From: Mesorhizobium sp. AR02
GTDB taxonomy: Bacteria; Pseudomonadota; Alphaproteobacteria; Rhizobiales; Rhizobiaceae
NCBI RefSeq assembly: GCF_024746835.1
Contig: NZ_CP080532.1
Coordinates: forward strand, 1 to 64,000
Reading direction: 5' to 3'
DNA: 64,000 nt
Below the pieces are notes generated by a model, which was given only the letters and a program-made list of their open reading frames with translations, searched no databases and had not been told where the DNA came from. The position numbers and the translations under genes are program-made. Shown piece after piece: positions 36,565-44,846 of this stretch (position 1 is its first letter; each line of letters begins with the position of its first letter).

Positions 36565-36659
36565 CCGGCTGACGGAACGACCGCGCGCGGCTCTTGCAGC
36601 AACGCGCGGTTCGAGTTCCTGAGCGCGATCACAAAAGCAAGCCAAGGGTACGCCGCTCC

Positions 36660-37301
36660 ATGTCTTGGAAACTATTTGAACTGCTGATTCAGGCATCGTT
36701 GTCTACGATCCTCATCAGCGTTATTTCGATCACCCTGGGCCTCGCCATTGGCATGGTTGTATCGGCTGCGACGCTTTCTCCAAGCCCGGCCTTGTCCATT
36801 CCAGGCCGCACCTTCGTCAGTTTTTTCCGTGGCGCGCCGCTGCTGGTCCAGCTCCTACTGATCTACAATCTTTTGCCGGCGCTCGGCGTCAATGTGCCCA
36901 GTACCGTCGCCGCGATCACCGGCCTGACGCTTTGCACGGCCGCCTACCAGGCCGAGAATTTGCGCGGAGGGTTCCAGAGCGTGCCGCGCGGCTTGCTGGA
37001 AGCAGCTGATATGGCCGGACTAAGCCCCATGCAGCAATTCTGGCGCATCAGGGCGCCGATCGCCTTTCGCCTCGCCTTTCCGTCACTGGTGAATGAAGCG
37101 ATCATGATCCTGAAGGCTTCGTCTTTGGTTTCGGTCGTTGGCATTGTCGAACTGACGCGCATGGCGCAGGATCTTGCGGCAAGCACCTACCGGCCGATCG
37201 AGTTGTTTGCCGCAGCCGGCCTGCTCTACCTCATCATCAACTGGCTGATCGCCTATGGCGGGTCCCTTTTCGAGCGCTCCTTCCGGTGGGGGCGACCATG
37301 A
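36660..37301 (+). CDS. Amino-acid-type ABC permease, second importer
   Basis: A 213-residue inner-membrane permease starting MSWKLFELLIQASLST. It contains TFVSFFRGAPLLVQLLLIYN and the EAA loop RGLLEAADMAGLSPMQQFWRI. An in-frame start at 36594 would add 22 charged residues with no hydrophobic character, so ATG 36660 is preferred. The stop overlaps the next permease start (ATGA). Confidence 0.92.
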   Translation: MSWKLFELLIQASLSTILISVISITLGLAIGMVVSAATLSPSPALSIPGRTFVSFFRGAPLLVQLLLIYNLLPALGVNVPSTVAAITGLTLCTAAYQAENLRGGFQSVPRGLLEAADMAGLSPMQQFWRIRAPIAFRLAFPSLVNEAIMILKASSLVSVVGIVELTRMAQDLAASTYRPIELFAAAGLLYLIINWLIAYGGSLFERSFRWGRP

Positions 37302-37966
37302 ATTTCGACACAAACCTCATCATACGCAGCCTTCCCGAAATCATGAGCGCGTTTGGCGTAACCCTTCTGATGTGGGTTGCCGGCGTGATCGGCTCCGCCG
37401 TTCTGGGTTTTATCGTCGCCGTGGGGCGGCGCTACGGGCGGCGCTGGCTTGGCTATCCACTGTGGCTGTATGTCGAGACGATCCGCGGCACGCCGTTTCT
37501 GATCCAGCTCTTCCTGCTCTATTACGGCGGGCCGTTCGTCGGGCTATCGCTTGATCCCATCCCTGCTGGGTTGTTCGGGCTTACGATTTATGGTGCCGCT
37601 TATTTCAGCGAGATTTTCCGGAGCGGTTTCGAGGCTGTCCCGTCAGGCCATGTCGAAGCAGCGGAATGCGTGGGCTTGAATCGCAACCAGATTATTCGTC
37701 GCATTCTCCTGCCAGAAATGACGATGCTAGTGCTGCCGGCCTCGGTGAACATGGCCATCATCCTGTTGAAAGAAACAGCTGTCCTTTCGATCATCACGGT
37801 CCCGGAACTGACGCTGGTGATCAGCGCCATTGGCTCCCAGCAATACGCCTTCGTGGAATCGCTTTTCCTGCTCGCGCTGTTTTACTGGGGCCTGGTGGAG
37901 CTTTCCGGGATGCTCGGGCGCTTTATGGAAACCCGCCTCTCCAAATACAGGTTCGCAACCGCATGA
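37298..37966 (+). CDS. Amino-acid-type ABC permease, second importer
   Basis: A 222-residue permease starting MNFDTNLIIRSLPEI, with YVETIRGTPFLIQLFLLYYG and the EAA loop GHVEAAECVGLNRNQIIRRI. It forms the pore with the preceding permease. ATGA overlaps join it to both neighbours (37298 and 37963), indicating coupled translation of all membrane and ATPase parts. Confidence 0.92.
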   Translation: MNFDTNLIIRSLPEIMSAFGVTLLMWVAGVIGSAVLGFIVAVGRRYGRRWLGYPLWLYVETIRGTPFLIQLFLLYYGGPFVGLSLDPIPAGLFGLTIYGAAYFSEIFRSGFEAVPSGHVEAAECVGLNRNQIIRRILLPEMTMLVLPASVNMAIILLKETAVLSIITVPELTLVISAIGSQQYAFVESLFLLALFYWGLVELSGMLGRFMETRLSKYRFATA

Positions 37967-38751
37967 CGCCAGCCATTTCGGTAAAGGGACTGATCAAGCG
38001 TTTCGGGCAGGCGGAGGTTCTGCACGGGATCGATCTCGATATCCCGCAGGGCAAAGTCTCCTGCCTCATCGGCCCTTCCGGTTCAGGCAAGAGCACGCTT
38101 CTCAGATGCATGGCTTTCCTGGAGGAGGCGACAGCGGGTCTCATTTATGTCAATGGCGAGCCGCTCGGTTTTGCCGAAGGCGCGCAAGGAGCGCCGGTTC
38201 GTTTGCCTGCCGCCCGCATCCGCTCGGTGCGCTCGCAGATCGGCATGGTTTTCCAGCAGTTCAATTTGTGGCCGCACATGACCGCGCTTGGCAATGTCAG
38301 CGAGGCGCTGAAGACTGTCCATCGTGTTGGCAGGCGCGAGGCGGAAGAGCGCGCCATGCTCCAGTTGAAGAAAGTTGGTCTCGAGGATCGCGCCGGCCAC
38401 TACCCTTCGCAGCTTTCAGGAGGGCAACAGCAGCGCGTCGCCATCGCGCGTGCGCTTGCCCTGGAACCGAAGATCATGCTGTTCGATGAGCCGACTTCAT
38501 CACTCGACCCCGAACTGACCGGCGAGGTTCTGAATGTCATGCGCGCCTTGGCCGCCGATGGGATGACGATGGTAGTCGTATCCCACGAAATCGGGTTCGC
38601 GGCAGCCGTATGTCAACAAATTGCATTTTTGGATCAAGGCAGGCTTCTGTTGACCGGTACTCCGCAGAAAGTCTTCGGCAAACCGCGCCACCCACGACTA
38701 GATCTGTTCCTGGACACCTATCTGGATCGTGGCGCCGCGATGTTGGTGTAA
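37963..38751 (+). CDS. Amino-acid-type ABC transporter ATPase, second importer
   Basis: A 262-residue HisP/GlnQ-type ATPase starting MTPAISVKGLIKRFGQAEVL. Walker A is GPSGSGKST, the signature LSGGQQQRVAIARALA, Walker B IMLFDEPTSSLDPE, and the H-loop VVSHEIGFA. It powers the importer formed with the two permeases. Unlike the ATPase of the first importer, it is a normal single-domain protein, which makes the fused one at 24909 stand out. Confidence 0.93.
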   Translation: MTPAISVKGLIKRFGQAEVLHGIDLDIPQGKVSCLIGPSGSGKSTLLRCMAFLEEATAGLIYVNGEPLGFAEGAQGAPVRLPAARIRSVRSQIGMVFQQFNLWPHMTALGNVSEALKTVHRVGRREAEERAMLQLKKVGLEDRAGHYPSQLSGGQQQRVAIARALALEPKIMLFDEPTSSLDPELTGEVLNVMRALAADGMTMVVVSHEIGFAAAVCQQIAFLDQGRLLLTGTPQKVFGKPRHPRLDLFLDTYLDRGAAMLV

Positions 38752-38794
38752 GTTCGTGGCCAGCCGATTTGCGCTGCATATCAAGGACAACGCC

Positions 38795-38806
38795 ATGTCC
38801 TGACAT
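38795..38806. promoter_or_regulatory. Candidate autoregulatory operator of the HutC-like gene
   Basis: ATGTC-CT-GACAT, an inverted repeat 21 bases before the GntR-type start, fits the same ATGT-N4-ACAT core as the two sites near 35390 and 35644. Confidence 0.5.
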
Positions 38807-38826
38807 AACGTTCGGGCTAGAGAGGC

Positions 38827-39564
38827 ATGAACATCGCCGCGGGGGAACAATCCGAAACGAGATCGCTGCATCGACGCATCATGACGGATGTGGAGGGTCG
38901 CATTTTGTCAGGCGAATGGCCGCCGGGGTATCGTATCCCGTTCGAGCATGAACTCACGGCCTACTACAGCTGTTCCCGGATGACCGTGAGCAAGGCGCTA
39001 TCGCAGCTCGCAAGGGCAGGCTTGATAGAGCGAAGGCGCAAGACGGGCAGTTTCGTCCGAAGGCCGCATTCTCAATCAGCCGTGTTAGAAATCCGCGATA
39101 TAATGACGGAGGTGCATGCCCTCGGCCTACCCTATCGGTTTGAAGTCGTAAGACGCGACAAGCGTCGGGCCGGCCGGATCGATGTCGAACGACTGCGTCT
39201 CACTGAGCCAACTCTGGTGCTGGAGTTGGCATGCAGGCATTTCGCTGGAATGCAGCCATTCTGCTATGAGGAAAGGCTCATCAATCTTCAAGCTGTGCCG
39301 GAAGCGGTCGAAGAACCGTTTACGGAACTCGCGCCGGGGGCGTGGCTAGTCAATCGCGTGCCCTGGAGCGACGCTGAACATCGAATCCAGGCAATTGGCG
39401 CCACCTCCCGAGCGGCCGCTGCACTTGGTGTTACCGAAGCGACGCCCTGCTTGGTCATTGAACGGCGCACCTGGAGCGCCGAACAGCCGGTGACCCATGT
39501 TCGCCTCACCTATCCCGGCGATGGCCACGAACTCGTCGCTCGATTTGCACCGGCTCAAAGCTGA
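38827..39564 (+). CDS. GntR-family repressor, HutC subfamily
   Basis: A 245-residue regulator. The winged HTH (about residues 10-80) has ILSGEWPPGYRIPFEHELTA, CSRMTVSKALSQLARAGLIE and RRRKTGSFV; the UTRA effector domain follows, with PFCYEERLINLQAVPEA, NRVPWSDAEHRI and CLVIERRTW. These UTRA motifs are very close to histidine-utilisation repressors, whose known effector is urocanate. No hut catabolic genes are nearby, so it more likely senses a related imidazole or amine compound from this island. Its likely targets carry ATGT-N4-ACAT repeats. Confidence 0.88.
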   Translation: MNIAAGEQSETRSLHRRIMTDVEGRILSGEWPPGYRIPFEHELTAYYSCSRMTVSKALSQLARAGLIERRRKTGSFVRRPHSQSAVLEIRDIMTEVHALGLPYRFEVVRRDKRRAGRIDVERLRLTEPTLVLELACRHFAGMQPFCYEERLINLQAVPEAVEEPFTELAPGAWLVNRVPWSDAEHRIQAIGATSRAAAALGVTEATPCLVIERRTWSAEQPVTHVRLTYPGDGHELVARFAPAQS

Positions 39565-39768
39565 TCGATCAGGCCGCTGAATTCGCCTCGAAGTTGGCGG
39601 CGAGCACGGACGGACTGTTGATCCCGTCCTGCAGCGCGCCTTCCACCTCCGAATAGCGGGCCAAAAGTCGCCGGCGCGCAAAGCGAAACCGCTGGGTTCA
39701 AGCGCAGACAAGCCGACGGACTGACAGCGCAGCGACTATCTTTGGCGACGATCAGGTCGTCAACGCGT

Positions 39769-40485
39769 TTAGCCGCCGAAGACCTCGCGATCGGATAGGT
39801 CCTCGTCATCGTCTCCTTCGCTCGCTGGTCCGATGGGAATATCGCCTGCCAGCAGCTTGTCCTTAGACAGTAATCCGGCGTCCTCGAGCGCTTCGAAATC
39901 GGGCAGGTCGCGCAGCGTATCGAGACCGAAGTGCGACATGAAGCCTTTGGTCGTCACGTAGGTGTAGGGCGCGCCTGGCTGTGGGCTGCGCGGTCCCGAG
40001 GCAATGAAGTCCTGCGCGCGCAATGCGCCAATCAGATCGCGGCTGATCTCTTTGCCGAAGAAGGTCGACAGCTCACCGCGGGTGATCGGCTGGAAGTAAG
40101 CGATACACATCAACACTAGCGCCTCTGACTGCGACAAAGCGCGCGAAACATTGCCCTGGCCTGTCGCAGCGCGAATGACATCGCCAAACGCTTTCTTGGT
40201 GCGGTGCTGCCAGCCGCCGGCGACAGACACGAGTTCATAGGGCCGGCTGCGCAGTTCCTCGCGGATGTCATCGATGATCAGATCGATGTTGCAGCTCTTG
40301 CCAACGACTCGCGCCAGCGTATCACGCATAACGGGCGCACTCGCTGCGAAGATGACGGCCTCAATCCGGCCCATCCATTCGCGCCAGCGCAGCTCCGGCG
40401 GCAGGTGCTCGAGTTCGATGTCAACCAGCACTCCCGGGACATCCGTCTTGCAATTCTTCTGCTTGGACGCTTCAGCCATGCTCAA
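39769..40485 (-). CDS. scpB: ScpB-like segregation/condensation protein, plasmid type
   Basis: A 238-residue ScpB homologue with the tandem winged-helix signatures IEAVIFAASAPVMRDTLARV and LVLMCIAYFQPITRGELSTF, then PYTYVTTKGFMSHFGL. Chromosomal ScpB works with SMC and ScpA in chromosome condensation; this copy has no ScpA beside it. It overlaps the DUF1403 gene by four bases and lies opposite the tyrosine recombinase, a trio that appears to belong to plasmid upkeep (inference). The acidic C-terminal tail (GDDDEDLSDRE) is an added feature. Confidence 0.85.
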   Translation of the reverse strand: MSMAEASKQKNCKTDVPGVLVDIELEHLPPELRWREWMGRIEAVIFAASAPVMRDTLARVVGKSCNIDLIIDDIREELRSRPYELVSVAGGWQHRTKKAFGDVIRAATGQGNVSRALSQSEALVLMCIAYFQPITRGELSTFFGKEISRDLIGALRAQDFIASGPRSPQPGAPYTYVTTKGFMSHFGLDTLRDLPDFEALEDAGLLSKDKLLAGDIPIGPASEGDDDEDLSDREVFGG

Positions 40486-41549
40486 AGTCCGTAAAGCCGG
40501 AAGGTCGACCGACCCGATAACTCTCGTACGGCACCCAGGTCGACCAACCTGTCAAACAGGCGCCGCAGGCCACGTTCGCTCATGCCACGAATGGGCTGGG
40601 ACGCGACAATCGCATCGTCAGACAGCAGTCTTTCGACAACTGCATCCGACCCCTTTGCCCGCAGCTTCGGTGCTACGGCGATGAGCCGCTGGGCTCGACG
40701 ACCGACCTCGGCTGAAAGATCAATCGCACGCAACGCCCCGCGCGCCTGCGCGCCAAGCAGATCTTTCGCACGCTCAGAATTTGTCCCAATGCTTGTCGGC
40801 ACAGAACCGGCTGCCGACCGGCGCGAGCCGGCGCTTGTACCCAAGGCTGCCTCGGCACCCAGCAACGGCACCGCATGGCCCCAGCCCAGGCGCTGCGCCA
40901 GCAGTGCGTCGGCAAGCCAGGCCCCCAGGCCGCGCCCCAGGCCGTGGCGCTCGGCGCTCGCGATGGCTCCGGTCATCATTCCCACCAACCCGTCACTGGC
41001 GGCAAGCTGCCGCAGATCGTCCGTCAGATCGCTCGCGGCCTCGTCATTGCACACTAAACCGATGTCATTCAGCACCGCGCCGATGCTCGCCTCGGTCAGC
41101 AGTTTTTCAGCAGGCGTATCGGCTAACTTGCGCCAAGCCACAAGCATCCTGCCGGCGGGGCCAACGTTGTCGCCAGGCCGCGTATGCAGCACAGCATCGC
41201 GCAGCGCATTTTCGTCCTCGACGCGGCCCGCCCGCCGCGCTGACACCGCGGCAGCCGAGAGCGCCATGCGTTGCCGCCAGGCGCCGGCCCACCTCTCCTG
41301 CCGGCGCACGACCATATCCAGCGTGCCGAGCGCGGCGCCGAACGCAATCGCCGCATCTTCAAGGCCCGTTGCCCCAAAGCCTTTTGCAGCCGGGGTTGGT
41401 GCCGCCTCTACCGCTCTGCGCAGCCAGGACGGGACCAGGCCCGCCGGCGCAAACGGCTCATTCCCGAGCGGCGCTGCCCGGTGGCTCAAGGAGGGTTTCG
41501 GTCGCAGAATCATCCCAACGAGCATGAATCGGCGCGGCGCTTTTGGCAA
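40482..41549 (-). CDS. DUF1403 family protein
   Basis: A 355-residue Ala/Arg/Leu-rich protein that I recognise as DUF1403, a family of unknown function found with ScpB-like and recombinase genes on rhizobial replicons. It is predicted soluble and helical, without a signal peptide. The last 60 residues (about DDAIVASQPIRGMSERGLRR to the end) look like a small winged-helix. The start could be 41549 or internal Met at 41525 or 41513. A 35-base palindrome lies 38 bases upstream, shared with the divergent recombinase promoter. Coupled to scpB by ATGA overlap. Confidence 0.8.
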   Translation of the reverse strand: MPKAPRRFMLVGMILRPKPSLSHRAAPLGNEPFAPAGLVPSWLRRAVEAAPTPAAKGFGATGLEDAAIAFGAALGTLDMVVRRQERWAGAWRQRMALSAAAVSARRAGRVEDENALRDAVLHTRPGDNVGPAGRMLVAWRKLADTPAEKLLTEASIGAVLNDIGLVCNDEAASDLTDDLRQLAASDGLVGMMTGAIASAERHGLGRGLGAWLADALLAQRLGWGHAVPLLGAEAALGTSAGSRRSAAGSVPTSIGTNSERAKDLLGAQARGALRAIDLSAEVGRRAQRLIAVAPKLRAKGSDAVVERLLSDDAIVASQPIRGMSERGLRRLFDRLVDLGAVRELSGRSTFRLYGL

Positions 41550-41586
41550 CGCGTTTCATCAAAAACCGCCGCGCTTGTCGCGTGTT

Positions 41587-41621
41587 AAAACGAACGATAA
41601 TCTTGCATTATCGCTCGTTTT
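41587..41621. repeat. 35-base palindrome between DUF1403 and recombinase genes
   Basis: AAAACGAACGATAAT (41587-41601), a CTTGC spacer, and ATTATCGCTCGTTTT (41607-41621) form 15-base arms with one mismatch. The site is AT-rich, unlike its surroundings. It could be the recombinase's own crossover site, or an operator shared by the two divergent genes. Confidence 0.75.
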
Positions 41622-41637
41622 GCTCTTTATAGAGGAA

Positions 41638-42855
41638 ATGGCCTCTCTCGTCGATCAAAACCCAGCAAAGCGTGCTCGGCATCGCTCCGCTCAACCACAG
41701 AAAACACCGGCGGGTGTCGACCAAATGGCGCCGGCGGCCTCGGCTCAGCCCGACGCCTCGATTGCCGACGACCTGCCCGACATCATCGACGTTGTCATGG
41801 AGATGAGCGGCGCGCCGGACGAGCAGCCGGACAAAGCTCCCTTCCCTCTTCCGGCCGTCACCAATCCCCGCCTGCCGGCGCATCTCGATGCCCTCGCCGA
41901 GCGCGCTCGCGATTACGTCGAGGCAGCAAGCTCGGCCAACACCCGCCGCGCCTACGCCGCCGACTGGAAGCATTTTTGCGCCTGGGCGCGCCGCCAGCAT
42001 CTCGATGTGTTGCCGCCCGATCCGCAGGTCGTCGGCCTCTACATCACCGCGCAAGCCTCGGGGTCGGGAGGGGCTAAGAAATCCGTGTCGACGATTGAGC
42101 GGCGGCTTTCGGCGCTGACCTGGAATTTTTCTCAGCGTGGCCAGCCGCTGGACAGAAAGGACCGGCATATCGCCACCGTCATGGCCGGCATTCGCAACAG
42201 CCACGCCTCCCCTCCCCGGCAGAAAGAAGCCATTCTGCCGGAAGACCTGATCGCCATGCTCGAGACGCTAGACCGGGCTGGCTTACGCGGCTTGCGCGAC
42301 CGCGCCATGCTGCTCTTGGGTTTTACCGGCGGCCTGCGCCGTTCCGAAATCGTCGGTCTCGACTGCGGCCGCGATCAGACCGAGGATTCTTCGGGCTGGA
42401 TCGAGTTCTTTCCCGACAAAGGGATTTTGGTGACCTTGCGCGGAAAGACCGGCTGGCGCGAGGTCGAAATCGGCCGCGGCTCGTCCGATGCCACCTGCCC
42501 GGTTGTCGCCCTGCAGACCTGGCTCAAATTTTCCAGGATCGGCCATGGCCCGCTCTTTCGCAGGGTGGCAGGGCAAGGCAAGCAAGTGGGCGCCGAGCGG
42601 CTCAACGACCAGGAAGTGGCGCGGCTGGTCAAGCGCACCGCTCTCGCCGCTGGTGTCCGCGGCGACCTCTCCGAAGGGGACCGTGCAACAAAATTCTCGG
42701 GCCATTCCTTACGTGCCGGGCTTGCCTCCTCGGCCGAGGTCGACGAACGCTATGTGCAAAAACAACTCGGACACGCCTCGGCGGAAATGACTCGCCGCTA
42801 TCAGCGCAGACGCGATCGTTTCCGTGTCAATCTCACCAAAGCATCAGGCCTGTAG
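41638..42855 (+). CDS. Tyrosine recombinase, XerD-like
   Basis: A 405-residue site-specific recombinase. After a roughly 100-residue variable N-terminal extension, the core-binding domain starts near ERARDYVEAASSANTRRAYA. The catalytic domain carries the active-site set: Arg in GFTGGLRRSEIVGL, HSLRAG (HxxR), QLGHAS (His) and TRRYQRRRDR (Tyr nucleophile). ATG 41638 has AGAGGAA just upstream and follows the palindrome by 16 bases. The most likely role is resolution of plasmid multimers or integration of an element. A decayed second copy lies at 43935-44846, so duplication occurred here. Confidence 0.9.
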   Translation: MASLVDQNPAKRARHRSAQPQKTPAGVDQMAPAASAQPDASIADDLPDIIDVVMEMSGAPDEQPDKAPFPLPAVTNPRLPAHLDALAERARDYVEAASSANTRRAYAADWKHFCAWARRQHLDVLPPDPQVVGLYITAQASGSGGAKKSVSTIERRLSALTWNFSQRGQPLDRKDRHIATVMAGIRNSHASPPRQKEAILPEDLIAMLETLDRAGLRGLRDRAMLLLGFTGGLRRSEIVGLDCGRDQTEDSSGWIEFFPDKGILVTLRGKTGWREVEIGRGSSDATCPVVALQTWLKFSRIGHGPLFRRVAGQGKQVGAERLNDQEVARLVKRTALAAGVRGDLSEGDRATKFSGHSLRAGLASSAEVDERYVQKQLGHASAEMTRRYQRRRDRFRVNLTKASGL

Positions 42856-42898
42856 GGTGAAAAGACCCCTCCCCTGCCCTTCGGATGCCGAGAATGCG

Positions 42899-43417
42899 TC
42901 ATCGCCAGGATAGCTGGTCCTTCGGCAACCGGCCGCTCGGGTCGAATACAGTTACCTTGTGCGGCAGATCCCGACCCCAGTCCCAAAGGACCAGGTTGCG
43001 ATCCTCCATCTCGGCGCTCGGCGCGAAACTTGGGACCACGATGCCGGCAATGTTTCGAGGTCGCAACCGATCGTGGATGGACCAGGACGCCGGGCGCTCT
43101 CCGTCGCTAAGCGCCGTAGCCCAGGCGCAGGCCATGTCTTCGAGCGTTACAGAAAACTCTCCCCTCCCCTCTTGCGTTGTCAGATCCGCGATGTCGTCGC
43201 AGTCGATCTCATAGGAACACAGCACGCACGGATCGATCCGCTGCGCGAAGCCCTGGTTGGCTTCCTTGATCGCTGTCATGAGGGTCAGCGCCAGATAGAG
43301 CGCCGGCACACCTTTGGGATTGAATCGCGCGCCTCTGATCGCCGCTCCTTCACCGGAGGTCGGCTTGAATGCCCAACGTGGATCGTGTGCGCGGTAGCAG
43401 GTTCTGACGAACCTCAC
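42899..43417 (-). CDS. RES-domain toxin
   Basis: A 172-residue RES protein. The family R..G..R and E/S pattern is seen in CYRAHDPRWAF, GARFNPKGVPALYLALTLMT (Arg, then substrate loop) and the C-terminal NLVLWDW. RES toxins such as MbcT and ParT are known to consume or transfer NAD+ and so stop growth. Its start overlaps the antitoxin stop by four bases, with the antitoxin translated first, as in other RES/Xre modules. It probably serves as an addiction module for this replicon. Confidence 0.87.
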   Translation of the reverse strand: MRFVRTCYRAHDPRWAFKPTSGEGAAIRGARFNPKGVPALYLALTLMTAIKEANQGFAQRIDPCVLCSYEIDCDDIADLTTQEGRGEFSVTLEDMACAWATALSDGERPASWSIHDRLRPRNIAGIVVPSFAPSAEMEDRNLVLWDWGRDLPHKVTVFDPSGRLPKDQLSWR

Positions 43418-43803
43418 GTATAACCACCAACGGCCATGTGATCGAGATAATCACGGACCGCAGCGGCCTTGCCGTCCTTCACCAGCGCTTCAGCAGTGCG
43501 TCCGCCAAAAGCTGGAAGCGGCTGAGCTCGGTACCAAGCCATCGCCTGTTCCTTGCCGCCCGCCCAATCCGTCACACGGCTGATGATCTCAAGCATCTCC
43601 CGCAGACGCCCCTGTGTCTTTACCGCAGCGCTGCGCTCTGACCGATAAAGGGTCTCGCGAGCAAGACCGGCGGTCTGGGCCAACTGGCCCTTGGACATGC
43701 CAAAACCGTCCGCGACCTGCTCGATCGCAATCTTCCCGTTCCGGTCCATATAGGACAAGATGAGAGGCCCATTCTGCTCGGGGATCTTGAGTGCGTGAGC
43801 CAC
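43414..43803 (-). CDS. Xre/MbcA/ParS-type antitoxin of the RES toxin
   Basis: A DUF2384-type antitoxin. An N-terminal HTH (GFGMSKGQLAQTAGLARETL) binds the operator and toxin, and a C-terminal toxin-binding part ends PAFGGRTAEALVKDGKAAAV. I chose the GTG at 43803 (VAHALKIPEQ), with GGTAGGA 8 bases upstream, giving 129 residues. A longer frame to 43917 and an internal ATG at 43749 are alternatives. Coupled to the toxin by ATGA overlap; expected to be autoregulatory. Confidence 0.85.
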   Translation of the reverse strand: MAHALKIPEQNGPLILSYMDRNGKIAIEQVADGFGMSKGQLAQTAGLARETLYRSERSAAVKTQGRLREMLEIISRVTDWAGGKEQAMAWYRAQPLPAFGGRTAEALVKDGKAAAVRDYLDHMAVGGYT

Positions 43804-43934
43804 AGAATTAATCCTACCATATTGAGAGTCATATTTCCTGTGCAAAAGATATGGCGGTTCTCGGCAACTTTCAAGTCCAGGACCGACCAATTCAAGCTGC
43901 TGCCACCGCCCTAGCATTCACGCGGATCAGGCTA

Positions 43935-44846
43935 CCGTGTGCGCGATTATGTCGAGGCGGCGAGCATACAACCACCCGTCGCGCCTATGCCGCCGACTGG
44001 AAGCTTTTTTGCGCCTGGTACCGGCGTCAGTCGATTGATCCGCAGCCGCCAGACTCCACAAATCGTCGGCCTCTACACCACGGCCAGGCCTCGGATCGGC
44101 AAGGGACAACAAGTCGGTGTCGACCATCGAGCGACGCCTGTCGTCGCTGGCCTATACGCAACGCGGTCAACAGCTCGGCCGGAAGGACCGGCATATCGCA
44201 ACCGTACTCGCCGGCATCCGCAACAAGCACGCCTCCCCTCCCTGTCAAAAGGAAAACATCTTCCGTGTTGCCGTGCTGGAAACGCTCGACCGTGGCACGC
44301 TGCGCAGTCTGCGCGACCGGCCATGCGCCATGCGCCGCTCCGAAATCGTCGGCTCTGATGTTGCGCGCGATCAAACGAGGACGGTCGCGGCTAGATCGAA
44401 TTTTTCCCGGACAAGGGCGCGCTGGTTACTTTGCGGGGTAATACCGGCTGACGAGATGCCGAAATTGGTCGCGGCTCGTCCGAGCCACCTGCCCGGTCGT
44501 CGCCCCGCAGACCTGGCTGAAGCTGGTCCGTATCGCGTATGGCCCGCTCTTCCGCCTCACCGGTCAGGGCAAAGCGGTGGGAGCCGAACGGCTGAACGAT
44601 CAGGAAGTGGCGCGGCTTGGTCAAACGCGCGGCCTTGGTCACCGGCGTGCGCGGGGATCTTTCCGAGGCCGAGCGCGGCCAAAAGTTTTCTGGCCATTCA
44701 CTGCGCGCAGGCTGCACGTCCTCCGCCGAGGTCGACGAGCGCTATGTGCAAAAGCAGCTGGCCATGCCAGCGCCGAGATGACCCGCAAGTACCAGCGGCG
44801 TCGCGATCGTTTCCGGGTTAACCTCACCAAGGCACCCGGGCTCTGA
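43935..44846 (+). pseudogene. Tyrosine recombinase, decayed second copy
   Basis: This is a degraded duplicate of the recombinase at 41638-42855, in several frames: RDYVEAAS, then TRRAYAADWKLFCAWYRRQS, then STIERRLSSLAYTQRGQQLG and KDRHIATVLAGIRNKHASPP, then AERLNDQEVARL, then HASAEMTRKYQRRRDRFRVN. There are at least five frameshifts; the HxxR region is damaged but the Tyr segment survives. The divergence from the intact copy is large, so this is an old duplication or a separate acquisition. Confidence 0.88.

Noticed and set aside
38827..39564. Calling the regulator HutC and the region a histidine-utilisation locus
   Set aside because: The UTRA motifs are HutC-like, but no hutH, hutU, hutI or hutG genes are present in the window.
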